From positions 4,905,522-4,969,521 of the forward strand of contig CM039211.1 of assembly GCA_008360975.2 (NCBI GenBank): a stretch of DNA of 64,000 bases, written 5' to 3'. Positions within the stretch are counted from its first letter, which is position 1, and each line of letters opens with the position of its first letter. Below are positions 1-19,000 of this stretch, piece by piece. The stretch comes from Lichenostomus cassidix (Eukaryota; Chordata; Aves; Passeriformes; Meliphagidae). Position numbers and translations under genes: made by a program. The notes beneath the pieces are model-generated. The model was not told the DNA's origin and ran no database searches. It saw only the letters and a program-made list of their open reading frames with translations.

Positions 1-684
1 CACAGCTACTGAACATTGGCATCCCTCGGATTAGCAGTTGAATACTGCAAACATATTTCTGTTTCTACTCTCAGCACCAACAGCTGAATGTAGCATTGTT
101 CAGTCTGATTAATTTCTAGTTTGGAGTCAGACCTATGCTGTTCCCCCAGTGAGACAGGTATGACAAGCCATGAGCACAGGCACATTAGGATGTCAGCTGT
201 CATTAAAAAAAATTTAAAAACCAAACACCCAAAAAACCCCTCTAACAAAAACAGAGGTGCATATTATCTTGCAAGTACGTTAGGCTTGCATCCTGTCTCC
301 AGAGGGAAGACAGTACAGCAACAAGAAAAAACCTGGCAACACTATGCTCGCCCTGCAGCAGCTCTCCCAGACTCCCACCAGCTTCCAGCAAATCCTCCAT
401 TTAACAAATGTGCAGCCAGAAGATAAAAAAACCCACCAACCCCAGAGGGAATACTCCACAAAAACACAGACAAAACCATGACTACATTGGCCAGTAATAG
501 ACTTCTTCCCCATGCATTTGCTTGCTGGTGTTTCATCCCACATGGCACTTTTGACCTCCACAGCACCCTGTGGCAGCACGTTCAGGATTTTGTGTTGCCT
601 TTGCTTTGGAGCTGCTCTGTGCTGGTTTTCTCTGAGCTTCTGAGGCTGCACAGAAGAACCATCAACTAATTGTCTCCCACTCAC

Positions 685-724
685 TTTGTGCATGCTGCTT
701 TGAGTCTGAGACATTGCTCATCTC
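685..724 (-). CDS. ZFYVE16: Candidate small next exon of ZFYVE16
   Basis: A 40-nt segment follows an acceptor-like TTGCACTTGCAG and ends at an AAA|GTGAGT donor. Read in the phase left by the 1839-1691 exon, it encodes EMSNVSDSKQHAQ. This loosely resembles the region after [11 protein letters not shown] in mammalian endofin. Without the splice, the frame hits TGA a few codons later. It is short and weakly conserved, so it may be chance. Confidence 0.3.
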
Positions 725-1690
725 CTGCAAGTGCAAATATCCTACTCTTCTCCCAAATGGGAGACAGGCTGTATCTTTTGACTACTCCAACTTTTTTTGA
801 TTACTACTGTTCTACATGAATAAAAGCTGATTTACATGCTATACACCTGGTAAGTGTTCAGATTCTCCATATACAAAATAATAATAATCTGGTCTGGATT
901 TTCAGCTATATCAACGTATTTTAAAAATTCTTGAGTGATGTAATGGAATTTATATAAATTATAACTTCATATAAATCATGGAATTTATATTATCACTTGA
1001 GACAGTGATTCAGTGCTAAGGTCTATCTTAAAAAGGCTTCATTCGAGGAACCCCGCTAAGTCTTTCCACAGCAAACTTACACCTCTTCTTTGAAATTTTC
1101 TTTTAAAGTGCAGGTCATTCAACATCACACATATGAGTCATGATTAAAAAAGCCAATCTCCCTCTCAGTTCAGTATTAGTTCACCTTAGAAACAAGATTC
1201 AGATTTGGTTGCATCTCTAATGTGGTATTGCAGGGCACTAGGCAACTTCTGGTTAGTCCAATAGGCAAACTACAGCAGGCCACTAGAAAAAAATAACCCA
1301 ACCACAAACATCTGCTATAAGCATGTTGCTAACAATGCATTTAAAAACTGTGGTTGAGGTCACCTTCACAAAGGTGGTTAATCAAACACTGTGTACAAAA
1401 AAAAGCTGCTTTGGAAAATTTTCAGCCACGCCATTTTTGAAGTTCACTGATACATCAAACCAAACAAGGTTTTCCTTTGAAAATCTTGCTTGCTTTTACT
1501 CAAATTGAAAATTATTACAGTGTTTTTGAATCCACGGACTTCACAGTCCCACCCCCAATACTCAAATATTGTCTCAGGTTCCAAAAGCAGTGAATCAGAA
1601 GTCACGTTATGATCTCGAAGGGGCCCCATCAACAGCAAGCAAAGGTCCCCCAGAGGGTAATTCATGCAGCTAAAACATCCTGACTCCTAC

Positions 1691-9494
<7,804 letters not shown>

Positions 9495-12400
9495 CTACAG
9501 AGAAAAACACAGCATTTAATTCAAAGCATTTTTCTGTTTACAAAGCCTGAGTGTTTGTATTAGACAGCAACTCATATGCGGTATTTTTTTCCCTTTTATT
9601 AACGCTTTGTTCTCTCTCCATGTAAACAAGCCCTACGCACAAACAGGGCTGCAGCCTCTAAGTACTCTGAATATGCTCAGTGTACTCAGCACGCTATAAA
9701 CAATACACCCAAAAAATGCACTTCATATTGCAAAATTGAGGCTACTTACAAATCACAAATGCATCTGGAAGTGTGTGCTATGGCTTCACAATGTCAACAA
9801 GTTTAAAACCAGAAGGACTATTAGGATCTTCTAGTTTGACCCTATATACATTTTATGCCACACAGTTCATAGGCAAAAACCAAAATAGGCCATTATTACC
9901 TTCCAACACAACTCAACTGTCTAAATAATAATAAAAATTAAAAATCCAACATAGTAATTCAGCTCATAATTTCTGTTCTACTCAAAACACATAAACAATT
10001 ACACTTCTGAGACCCAAAGAATGTAAACCTCTTATTATAGATTTACGAGCTCAACAGAGAGCTATTTTTTAATCAATCACATCCCCCACTGCAAAACACC
10101 CTGGTTTATTTGTTTAATGAACCTTTCCAGCCACTCAGTTTTATGCCTTTTTGGTGACTGTGAATTGCTTTCTAACTGCACATCCTTTTTCATGGCTGAA
10201 CACCCACAGAGTGCAACCACCTATAATACAAAAATCAATATTTACGCTTCCTTCGAGCAAACTGAGGGGACTGAGATCCATTTAACTTAATGTCTGGAAA
10301 CTACACCTGTGGAGATCTTCTAGTTTTCCTTCTGCTTTTATCAGTGCATTCAGTCTCTCCACAGGCTGACTTCACAGCCCACTGCAATTCAGCTGGTATT
10401 TTGACTACCTGGTAATGTCCAGTCATTCTTGGAAAAGCTTAGAGCCCAAACAAATACTTAAATCCTGTCACATCACTTATGCCACTCTGCAGCTACAGAT
10501 CTAAATTCTATGCCTTATTTCCTCCCCTAAGCTCTGTTTCTCCTCACTGCATAGCTCAGATCAGGAGCATTAACTTATATTAACATGTAATTGTTCACCA
10601 CATGTAATGTAATTATTTACCACGTGAGTACATATGTGACAAGAACACTTTAAGGCAAAGTGTAGCCCAAATAGCAACTTGCAAAGCACAAGAAAGGTGG
10701 AACAAATACACAGTAATACAGTACTTTGTGACCATATTTAAGCCAAAAATTAACAAGCTAAATATATCACTGTTTTGATATCTGTGTCCACTAATTAGTC
10801 ACAGCCAAGGTCTTCAGGCTGCACTCTAACCCAAGTCTCTCAGTGGTTTCTAGAGGGCTCAAAGAGCAGCAAGCACAGACTCAGTGCCCCTTCTCCTCAC
10901 CCATCCGAACACAGCTCTGCCCTGTAACAATCACGACCTCCAGGCAAGGGGATGTAACATGAACTGCAAGTTAATTCAATTAAGAACCTTAAAGGATTAA
11001 CAGCTTTTGGTGATTCACTGAGAGACATTAAAGTACAGATCCTATCCCTAAAGCACGCATCTGTGGACAGTCAATAGTCAAACAGACCACCTACACAAGA
11101 AATATTGAAGGGTTACAAGAAAACCAGGGATCAAACGATCCCTAATGCTGATTTGTGTTTTCTGTAGGTATTTATTACACAATCTCACCAGATAGTACAG
11201 ATATCAATAATGACAGAAGCTTATATAAAAAACCCTTTCATAAATAAAAAATATATAGAGGAGAGGGAAGTAAATATTTCATCTACCTTTGTCTGCTACG
11301 TAAAAAAACTTAGAGAATATTCATTGTTTTGCACTCTAGAGAGGCACACAACAAATTCTGAATTAAGCATAAGGGCATTATTAGATTACAATGCTATCTG
11401 TTATTATACTGCCAATTAGAAGGGTGCATTGATGCTGTACAGCACTGGCCCACTAAACTCTCCAAAAAGGAAAGAACTCAAGGCAAAGAACTGCAGAAAT
11501 AAAACCATATGCAAATATTTACATTTATTTAATACAGATTAACTCACCTCTACAGAGAGCTCAGAAAACTATCAAACCTCAGTCTATCAATCCAGTAATG
11601 TTGTTTTGTTTAGTAAAATCTATTTTTAAAATAAAAAAGTTATTACCTTAGCAACTCTTTTTGACTAACTAACCTAACCTTGAATAACTTGCATATATAT
11701 TATTCCTAATTTCATTACTTTATTCAAATTATTCATAGGTTTTCAGCTTTTCTACAAGAGGCCTAAAAGCAAAAAAACAAAACCCACAACAAAATCAAAA
11801 CCCCCAAAACAGGGCAGACCAGCAGTAACCCCTTGTCTCTCTTACACCTCTCTGTCCTGACTCCATGTCTGCATCTCCAAAGAACTGTAAAAGCCTTCTG
11901 GTTTCTCATGTTTCAAATCTTCTTTCAACAAGATGAGCGAGTTTTATTTTCTGCTGTGTGGATTTGCCTACAGCCTGTCCCAATGTTTACATTAAAGCAT
12001 TAGAAGCTACAAAAAACATCTCATGGACACATTTTTATTAAATGGCTGCTTGCTTCCCTGAGTAAAGGATCTGGAGGAACCACATGCTTCACCAAACTGC
12101 ATTTGTTCTGAAGATTTTTAAGACTTATACTTGTAACAATACTCTATCAGAAACCAGGAGCACCACCACTATGTACATTTTTTAGATAGGCAGAACTGTT
12201 GCTTTCTGAACACGTTGCTTAGAGCTCTGAATGCACTCACTAGACACTTTCTAAACTGGTTCACAGATTAGTATCTTTTACAAATAAACTTAATGCTTGT
12301 AACTTTATCTGAGATATGAAGTTCCTAAAAGTGCAGGGAGACATAAAACTTAAGGCTCTCACCAGCTCCATTTTATAGATTTTTTTCCAAACTTTTAATG

Positions 12401-14108
12401 GTATTTAAATCACTCTCTGTGGAAGACAATGTGCTTTCAGATTAAGACAAATTAAATATTTATGTATAAGGAGAATTGAAGATAAAATAGCAGTCCATCT
12501 CAAAAAGGGAAAATAATCTAAGCACAAAATGTACTACAAAAAAGTACACACTGGACACACTGCCACATCTGCAGGTAAACCTTTGGTGTGTCTCTACATG
12601 GTCTGACACACTCCTAACACAGCACTTAAAATACACACAGACCCACGGGACAGAGGCAATCTTTCTACAACATTAAAACTGTTAACTGAGGAATGCAAAG
12701 CCTGGGATCTGGATGACTGCACTGACTGCAAGTGTGACAGGGCATTTAAAAACACTTCATAGACTTCAGCATTTCTTTTATATCCTTTATAAATTACTTA
12801 TCCCTTCCCACATAACAGGAGCATATTCCAGAGTCCAAAACCAACATTCCACTGGGGATTTCTCAACTCACTCTCATTTAAAGGAGAAGATAACACAAGG
12901 CTGCTGGGATCCTGAGTGGTCAGCTGACAGGATGGATTGTCAGGGTTTTTTTCCAGACAAAGTCCCTACAAATGGAGGAAGCTAGCAGATTTCAGTGGCG
13001 GTAACTTGCAAAACAGAATGGAAAAGGTAATTATTACCAACTAAACAGTGCCAGGTCTGAAGACAAGCTGTCTTTTGATGTTTAAGAATCCTTGAAAAAC
13101 ACTCTGTGTAGTGTCAGCACATATGGGCACCCTCAGATCTGCAGTTTGTCACAGCTAATCCCCACTGCAGAGGCCAGCCTGCTTTCACCTGACACTAAAC
13201 CAGCACAGGACTGGGTTTAGAGACAAAGGAACACACACACAGGGGCAGACAGGTCTCCACTCCAGAGAGCTGGCCAGCAGAGCCTCCTTAATTCTGATTA
13301 CTAGAATCGAAGTCTTTTTCCTGGCTGCACAGTTACATTGTTTCAGCTCCGTCATTATGTTTAATCATCACATTCAGCCCGAGCATAAAACTGTATTGAA
13401 GCTTTTGTCCTCACAAGAGGATGGAAATGTTTTTTTCCACCTTACCACCAAAGCAACCACCCCAAGTAGAGCAAAACCTCCACTACAGACACGGCCACTA
13501 AGCACTAAGTTCACAGTGAACTGCTCATGGAGCACAGTGTGCCTCTTCTCCCACACTGAGGGCACCGAAAGAATTAATTACCAGCTTTTTCCTTTTCACC
13601 CCCCTCCTATACACCCACCTACAGGCTGGAGGCCCTACAGACAAGAAGTTTAAGGGAACAACTGCCCACAGAGCTCATCAGCAATCAACCTGATGGAGAA
13701 GCTCATTACAACTGAGCAAACACTGTGTGAAAAATTCAGATAAAAGATAAAATTATTCTTGTTGAGCAAAACAACTTATTGTCCAACCCAAAAGCTGCCG
13801 TGGGTGCTGCTACAGCAAGTTTAGGAGCTGAATCAGAGGGTGAAGACAAAAGCTGCAGAACTTTTCAGATGTATAAGGACTAGCTTCCGGGGTACAATAC
13901 AACAAAGGGCTTTGTTTGAAGAGTGCCATTCTATTAGTTCAACACAAAGTCTTTGGAAAGACAGAACTCCACCAGCAGCGTGATGACATTACCACCAGCA
14001 CAGCTCTATCCCACATCACCTTCAGCTCCTGTGGATTTTCTCTCATTCATCCACCCACAGAACCCTGCTCCTCTGAACTGAGAACAGCATTATTTGCACC
14101 ACACAGAG

Positions 14109-14420
14109 AATCACAGAATCCCTGAATTATTAGGGTTGGAAGGGACCTCTGGAGACCATCTAGTCCAACTCCCCAGCCCAAGGGTCCCCTGGAGCAGTGA
14201 CCCAGCAAGGTGTCCAGCTGGGTTGGCATGTCTCCAGACAGGGACACTCCAGCCCTCCCTGGGCAGCTGTTCCAGGGCTCTGCCCCTCCATGGAAAGCTC
14301 TTCCTGCTGCTGGGCTGGAATTGCTGTGCTTTATTTTCTGGCCATGGCTGCTCATGCTGTCCCTGGCACCTCTGAACAGTCTGCCCCATGCTCTGCACCC
14401 TTGGAGATGTTGGTATGGAT
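14109..14420 (-). mobile_element. CR1 LINE fragment (3' end, antisense)
   Basis: Starts with the hallmark reverse-complement CR1 3' end (AATCACAGAATCCCTGAATT, then GGTTGGAAGGGACCT, then CATCTAGTCCAACTCCC). It continues into the diverged upstream part of the element. The right boundary is approximate. Several long overlapping frames here are CR1 noise and not genes. Confidence 0.85.
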
Positions 14421-15004
14421 GGATGGATCCCCTCAGCCTTCCCTTCTGCAGCCTGCCCAGCCCAGCTCTGTGCTCAGCACACACATGCTGCACAGCCCAA
14501 ATCCTCTCTGTGCTCCCCTGGCCTCTCCAGCAGATTCTTCTCTTTCTTCTGCCGTGGACCCCATTACTGGACAGTGCCCTGGCGCCACACAGCTGACCAG
14601 CTGTGGCTGTCAGCAGTGTCCGGCACTGTGCCAGCAGCAGTGTACCCAGGGCGAGCAGCCCGGCGGCTCGCTGGCACACAGCCCGCACACTGCCCCACGC
14701 CACACCAGCTCCGCAGCTTCACCTCACCGTGACACACAACGGCACCGCACCAGCTCTGGCAGGCCACTCGCAGTGGAAACCACTGTTCGCTCCACTTCCC
14801 ATGTCCTGTGACTTGCATTATCACCGAGCAGAGGTTCGATCCCACAGAACCAGAGAGCTCTGAGCGCACTGGCTCGGGCAGCAGCGGGACCTCTGCGCCC
14901 CACACCGTGTGCGTGACGAGCGCTCTGCGTGACTGCTTGTTTCCACACACACCACCATGTTTTACGCTCTCCCAATGCGTCTGAGTGTACGATGTTAGAT
15001 TGGC

Positions 15005-15160
15005 CATTATACGCTATATACCATATATATATATATTCTATAGAACTTCTATATTAATCTCAATATACAATTTATGTACCATACATATAGTCCATATACC
15101 CTATATAATACTCTTTGTATTATATCTTATACGCTATTCATCCTATATAAACAAACGGAA
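15005..15160. repeat. AT-rich (TA)n-like low-complexity tract
   Basis: Repeated short TATA/ATAT/CTATA words, including an uninterrupted TA run near 15,024. It lies just downstream of the CpG-island promoter attributed to ZFYVE16. Confidence 0.8.
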
Positions 15161-15239
15161 CAACAGTAAGCAATAACATCACTAATATCCCCAAACCTCC
15201 GGGGGCAAATAACCCACCCAGGCAACCTCAGAGGCCAGA

Positions 15240-15660
15240 CTCCCGCAGCCGCGTCGCCCCGACCTCACCCGGCGGGCTCGGGCCGCCTGGGGCAGTCCCG
15301 GGGCAGTCCCGGGGCAGTCCCGGGCCGTCTCCCCTCACGGCCCGCCCCGGCCCCGCCGGCCGCCGGCCTCGACCCTCCGCCGCGCACCGCGCCTGCGCGG
15401 CCACGCCCGACTGACGTCACCCCGACCGCGCCCATCCCCACCCTGCGCGTGCGCTTCCCGCCACAGCCGGCGCGGGGAGCAACCGGAAGGGGCGGGGCCA
15501 CACGTGATTGACACTGCTTGTGGGCGTGGCATGATGAGTGGGCGGGGTCGTCCTTGAGATTGACAGCGCAGGAGGGCGGAGTCGCCGATGGGGCTGAGTG
15601 CTCAAGGGGGCGTGGCCAGTAGGAGGGGGCGGGACCCCTGTGTGATTGACAGGCACACAT
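15240..15660 (-). promoter_or_regulatory. CpG-island promoter, probably of ZFYVE16
   Basis: Dense CpG region with GC boxes (GGGCGGGG, GGGCGTGGC), one perfect CRE (TGACGTCA, 15,412-15,419) and a CACGTG near 15,502. A 12-bp unit (CCCGGGGCAGTC) repeats about four times at 15,289-15,324. A minus-strand donor-like CCGG|GTGAGG at about 15,268 would fit a non-coding first exon of ZFYVE16. The island precedes ZFYVE16 and lies beyond the 3' end of CCDC125, so assignment to ZFYVE16 is the simplest reading. Confidence 0.65.
15490..15660. repeat. Three-fold repeat of GC box plus GATTGACA
   Basis: The word GATTGACA occurs three times (around 15,505, 15,558 and 15,643). Each copy sits beside a GGGCGGGG or GGGCGTGGC box at roughly 55-85 bp spacing. 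This looks like a degenerate tandem array inside the CpG-island promoter. Confidence 0.6.
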
Positions 15661-15717
15661 CACCCCCCACATTGTTCCGCGCCCCACCGGCAGGGGGCGC
15701 TCCTCCTGTCCGGGTCT

Positions 15718-15900
15718 CGTGACGTCACAACTCTCCCCGCTATGATGTCACTCTTGCTGCCAGCCCCGCCCCCCAGGCCCTGCTCCCTGCCTGTCCTGAT
15801 GACATCACACTCCCCGCGGTGACATCACTCCTGCTCCATCAGCCCGGCCCTTGCCTGCTCTCATGACCTCACACACACAGTGACGTCATTCTCTCTCCGT
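15718..15900. promoter_or_regulatory. Cluster of CRE/ATF-like sites
   Basis: Six CRE-like words occur in about 180 bp: GTGACGTCAC, ATGATGTCAC, GATGACATCAC, GGTGACATCAC, CATGACCTCAC and GTGACGTCAT. CT-rich spacers of similar composition separate them, suggesting local duplication. The cluster lies between the ZFYVE16 CpG island and the 3' end of CCDC125. CREB/ATF binding is inferred from the motif only. Confidence 0.55.
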
Positions 15901-16051
15901 CACGGCACGCCGTGCGCTCAGGCAGCCAGCAGCGGCCTCCCGGTGGAACCGACCAGAGCTGCCCTGTGGCCCCAGCGGTGGCCCTGTGCCCTCCGCACCC
16001 CTCAGCGACGCAACCACAGCACCACTCTGGCGTTTCCGGAGGTGTTCCTTC

Positions 16052-16057
16052 TTTATA
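16052..16057 (-). terminator. Possible variant poly(A) signal of CCDC125
   Basis: TATAAA on the minus strand, 25 nt after the stop codon at 16082. It is a known weaker variant of AATAAA. No canonical signal is seen nearer. Confidence 0.35.
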
Positions 16058-16081
16058 AAGCCAAGCAGCCCCCGCACGCCG

Positions 16082-19000
16082 CTACAGCGAGAGCTCCCAC
16101 ATCCCCTCAGCCAGCCCGCCCTGCCCGCGGCCATCCGCCAGGGCTGAGGGCCACGAGTGCCACCGGCGGAGCCCTGCGGCCGCGGCTGCTGCTGGGCGGG
16201 GCACGGCGGGGAGGTGTTCTCCAGACAGAGCCATTCCTGCACGGGGCACGGCAGGGAGGTGTTCTCCGGACGGAGCCATTCCTGCATGGGGCACAGCAGG
16301 GAGGTGTTCTCCAGACGGAGCCATTCCTGCATGGGGCACAGCAGGGAGGTGTTCTTCAGCCAGAGCCATTCCTGCATGGGGCACGGCAGCGAGGAGGTGT
16401 TCTCTGGCCATTGCTGGGGCTGTTCCTGCGCGGGGCACGGCAGGGAGGTGTTCTCCAGACGGAGCCATTCCTGCACGGGGCACAGCAGGGAGGAGGTGCT
16501 CTCCGGCCACACTCAGGCCTGTTCCTCCGCAGGGCAGGGCAGGAGCACGGCTCGGGGCAGGCAGGCAGTGGCTCTCGGTGTCAGGGCCACTCTGGGCTCC
16601 CAGCACACACCTCCCCGCTGCATTTCCCCCGTCCTGCCCCAGCGTGGCCTCCCTGGTCTCGGCGGCCCGAGCCAGCATGTAGCTGACCTTGCGCTGGTGC
16701 GCCAGAGCCTCCTCCTTGTCGTTCACCTGCGCGGGGAAAGGGAAGGGAAGGAGGCCATCTGTCAGTTCAGGGTGTGCCAACCCACGCCAATGCACGTGCT
16801 ATGAAGAGCTGAACCAAATACTGACCAGATCTATCAACATCCTCAGGATGTCGTGGGGATTGTCCAGCTCCTCAACCCTCCTGCAGTCCCCGTCTGACGA
16901 GAGCAGGCTGGACAGCTTCTGCCCCAGATTGTTTTTTTTCCCTTGTAACTTGACACGCTCTAAGGAGAAGAGAAGTACATCAACTGCAGAATTGCTTAGG
17001 ACGGGAACAAGGACTTTGAGACAAAACGGGCACAGTAAAACTGTGAATTATCTCATCAAGAAGGGCAATGCAAGCTGCAGCTTCTCCCACTGCAAGCGAC
17101 ACAGCAGGCTCCTGCCAAGCAGCACCACTCCTGCTATCACACAAAGGCTATACAGACCTGCCACATGGACAAACAGAAAATAAGATTATTTTTGCTCTAT
17201 GGAAAATACACTTTTGACACTCTAGTTAAACAATAACTCATGGTAATTTGTTTTTAAATAGTAAGTAGCCTGAAAAAAGATTCATTGACATAGGCCATCT
17301 AAAAGTTTGTAAGATTTCTAGAAACAGTGAACTACATTAAAATTATGGAACATATGTACCAGGTAAGAGAGCCTGAAAGCAATGTCAGTATAGAGGAAAC
17401 AGCTAGTCAAGGAAACAGCTAATCAAGGTTATGCTGTTGTAGTGCTACATCCCAGGAGCTCCCAAGGAAGCAGGAAGACACTCCAAACTTCTAAGCCTGG
17501 CAGCTCCTGGTCAGTGGTCAAAAAAATAGATCTAGTCATTCCCAAAGTCTGCAAGGGTTTTGACCATGATATAAGCACTTCAATACTTCTCTTTATCCCT
17601 TTTTTTTTAATAAATAGATTATTAGAATCATTCCTACTTTACAGATTAGAGTTCTTCCTCTTTTACAGAGGGCTTTTAACTCTGTATTAGTATAAGAACA
17701 GTAATAAACACAAATGCTGATGCACACGCATGATAAAAAGCTAAAAATGTTTAAGGAAAAACAGAAAAAAAAAAAGCCTATGTAGTATGCCAGTGAATCA
17801 CGGAATGGCCTGGATTAGAAGGGACCTTAAAGCTCATCTTGTTCCACAACTTGCACTAGACCAGGTTGCTCAACACCCCATCTGGAGCTGAAAAAATGCC
17901 AAAAATATATTTTTTTGCATTTCTCCGCCTTTCCCAACTCTTACATAGAGCTCATTTAAAAACCCTAAACAGCACAAACATTGCTGATGGCATTAAAAGG
18001 GCCAGATGTCAGCTTTCCTCAGCTGCTGTCCTTTAACAGGCACAGGGAGAGGTGCTCAGGACTCATGCTTCCTCCTTTTCCAGCCAACCCCCAACACGCC
18101 GATTACCCAGTTACCAGTGCCCTTCGGACGTCTCCAGTTGGCAAATTTAGTTCCCTTCTTCGTGTTTATCACTTCTGCCAGCCTCAGGGCCTGGTCCTTC
18201 CTCTGCATCAGCTGCTGCTCAAACGCAATTCTGAAGGCATCTGCCATGATATACGCTTCATCCTTACTCTTTTTCAGATTTTCAATCTGGTTTTAATACA
18301 GGGCAAATTTAACATGTGTTAGGCAAACTGGAAGCAAAAGCAGATTTAAAATGTATATTAAAAATGTATATGAAGACACTGACACTGACAGCTTGTAAGT
18401 AAATAGTAGGAACCAAAGGGTTTTCCTGACATGTAAAGAAACGTATTTTGAAATGTGTATTAAAGTCCTTACTCTTCACTGTCTGCACATGCTCACACCA
18501 CCAGCCACCTGCACAATCATCTCTATGTATTTGTTTATGTCTGCACATGCAGAAGAGCTTGAGGAGGGCAGTAATGTCCTGTAACACAGGACAGGGCCAG
18601 GAGCAGAAGGAGTACGAGACTGGAATCCATATCAGGGATTATAATGGAGAGGCCAGGACTTATTTTTAAAACCAGTAAGGTACTTGGAACTTCTGCAGAA
18701 GGATCACAAGGATGGTTTCCACATTTGCAGAGTCAAGTACAAATTAGAACAAAAAACTCTAAAGCCACACAATTTCACTAAATTGAAAAAAACCAGGAGC
18801 TTGAAATTCATGTTACTGATTTATGCATGAGATAAATACGTATTTTCCAGCAAGATCAGCTTGCTGGCCTAGCTGGATGAGTGTGCTGTGGGTGCTGGTG
18901 GTGCCAACCCAAGGGAGGGGTGAAATGCACTGATAGGAAGGAAGGAAAAGGTTCAGTGCCAGTCCACGTGCACACTGTGCACATTCATGGAGTGCATACA

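Larger units (their letters stand above)
9495..15268 (-). other. First intron of ZFYVE16, no gene seen
   Basis: AT-rich non-coding stretch between the first coding exon of ZFYVE16 and the upstream CpG island. I see no open frame with coding character and no RNA gene. It contains a CR1 fragment near 14.1 kb and an AT-rich (TA)n tract at 15.0-15.16 kb. Calling it intron depends on the first exon lying in the 15.27 kb CpG island, which is inferred. Confidence 0.6.

Noticed and set aside
14047..14811. Open frames of 90-218 codons on both strands
   Set aside because: They lie over a CR1 LINE fragment and GC-rich flank, with no domain and no splice or start context.
15005..15160. TA-rich tract considered as an origin or cruciform element
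   Set aside because: No ordered inverted repeat beyond simple TA content.
15880..16804. Several long overlapping open frames on both strands over the 45-bp repeat
   Set aside because: The repeat period is divisible by three, so all frames stay open. Only the minus-strand frame joined to CCDC125 has independent support.
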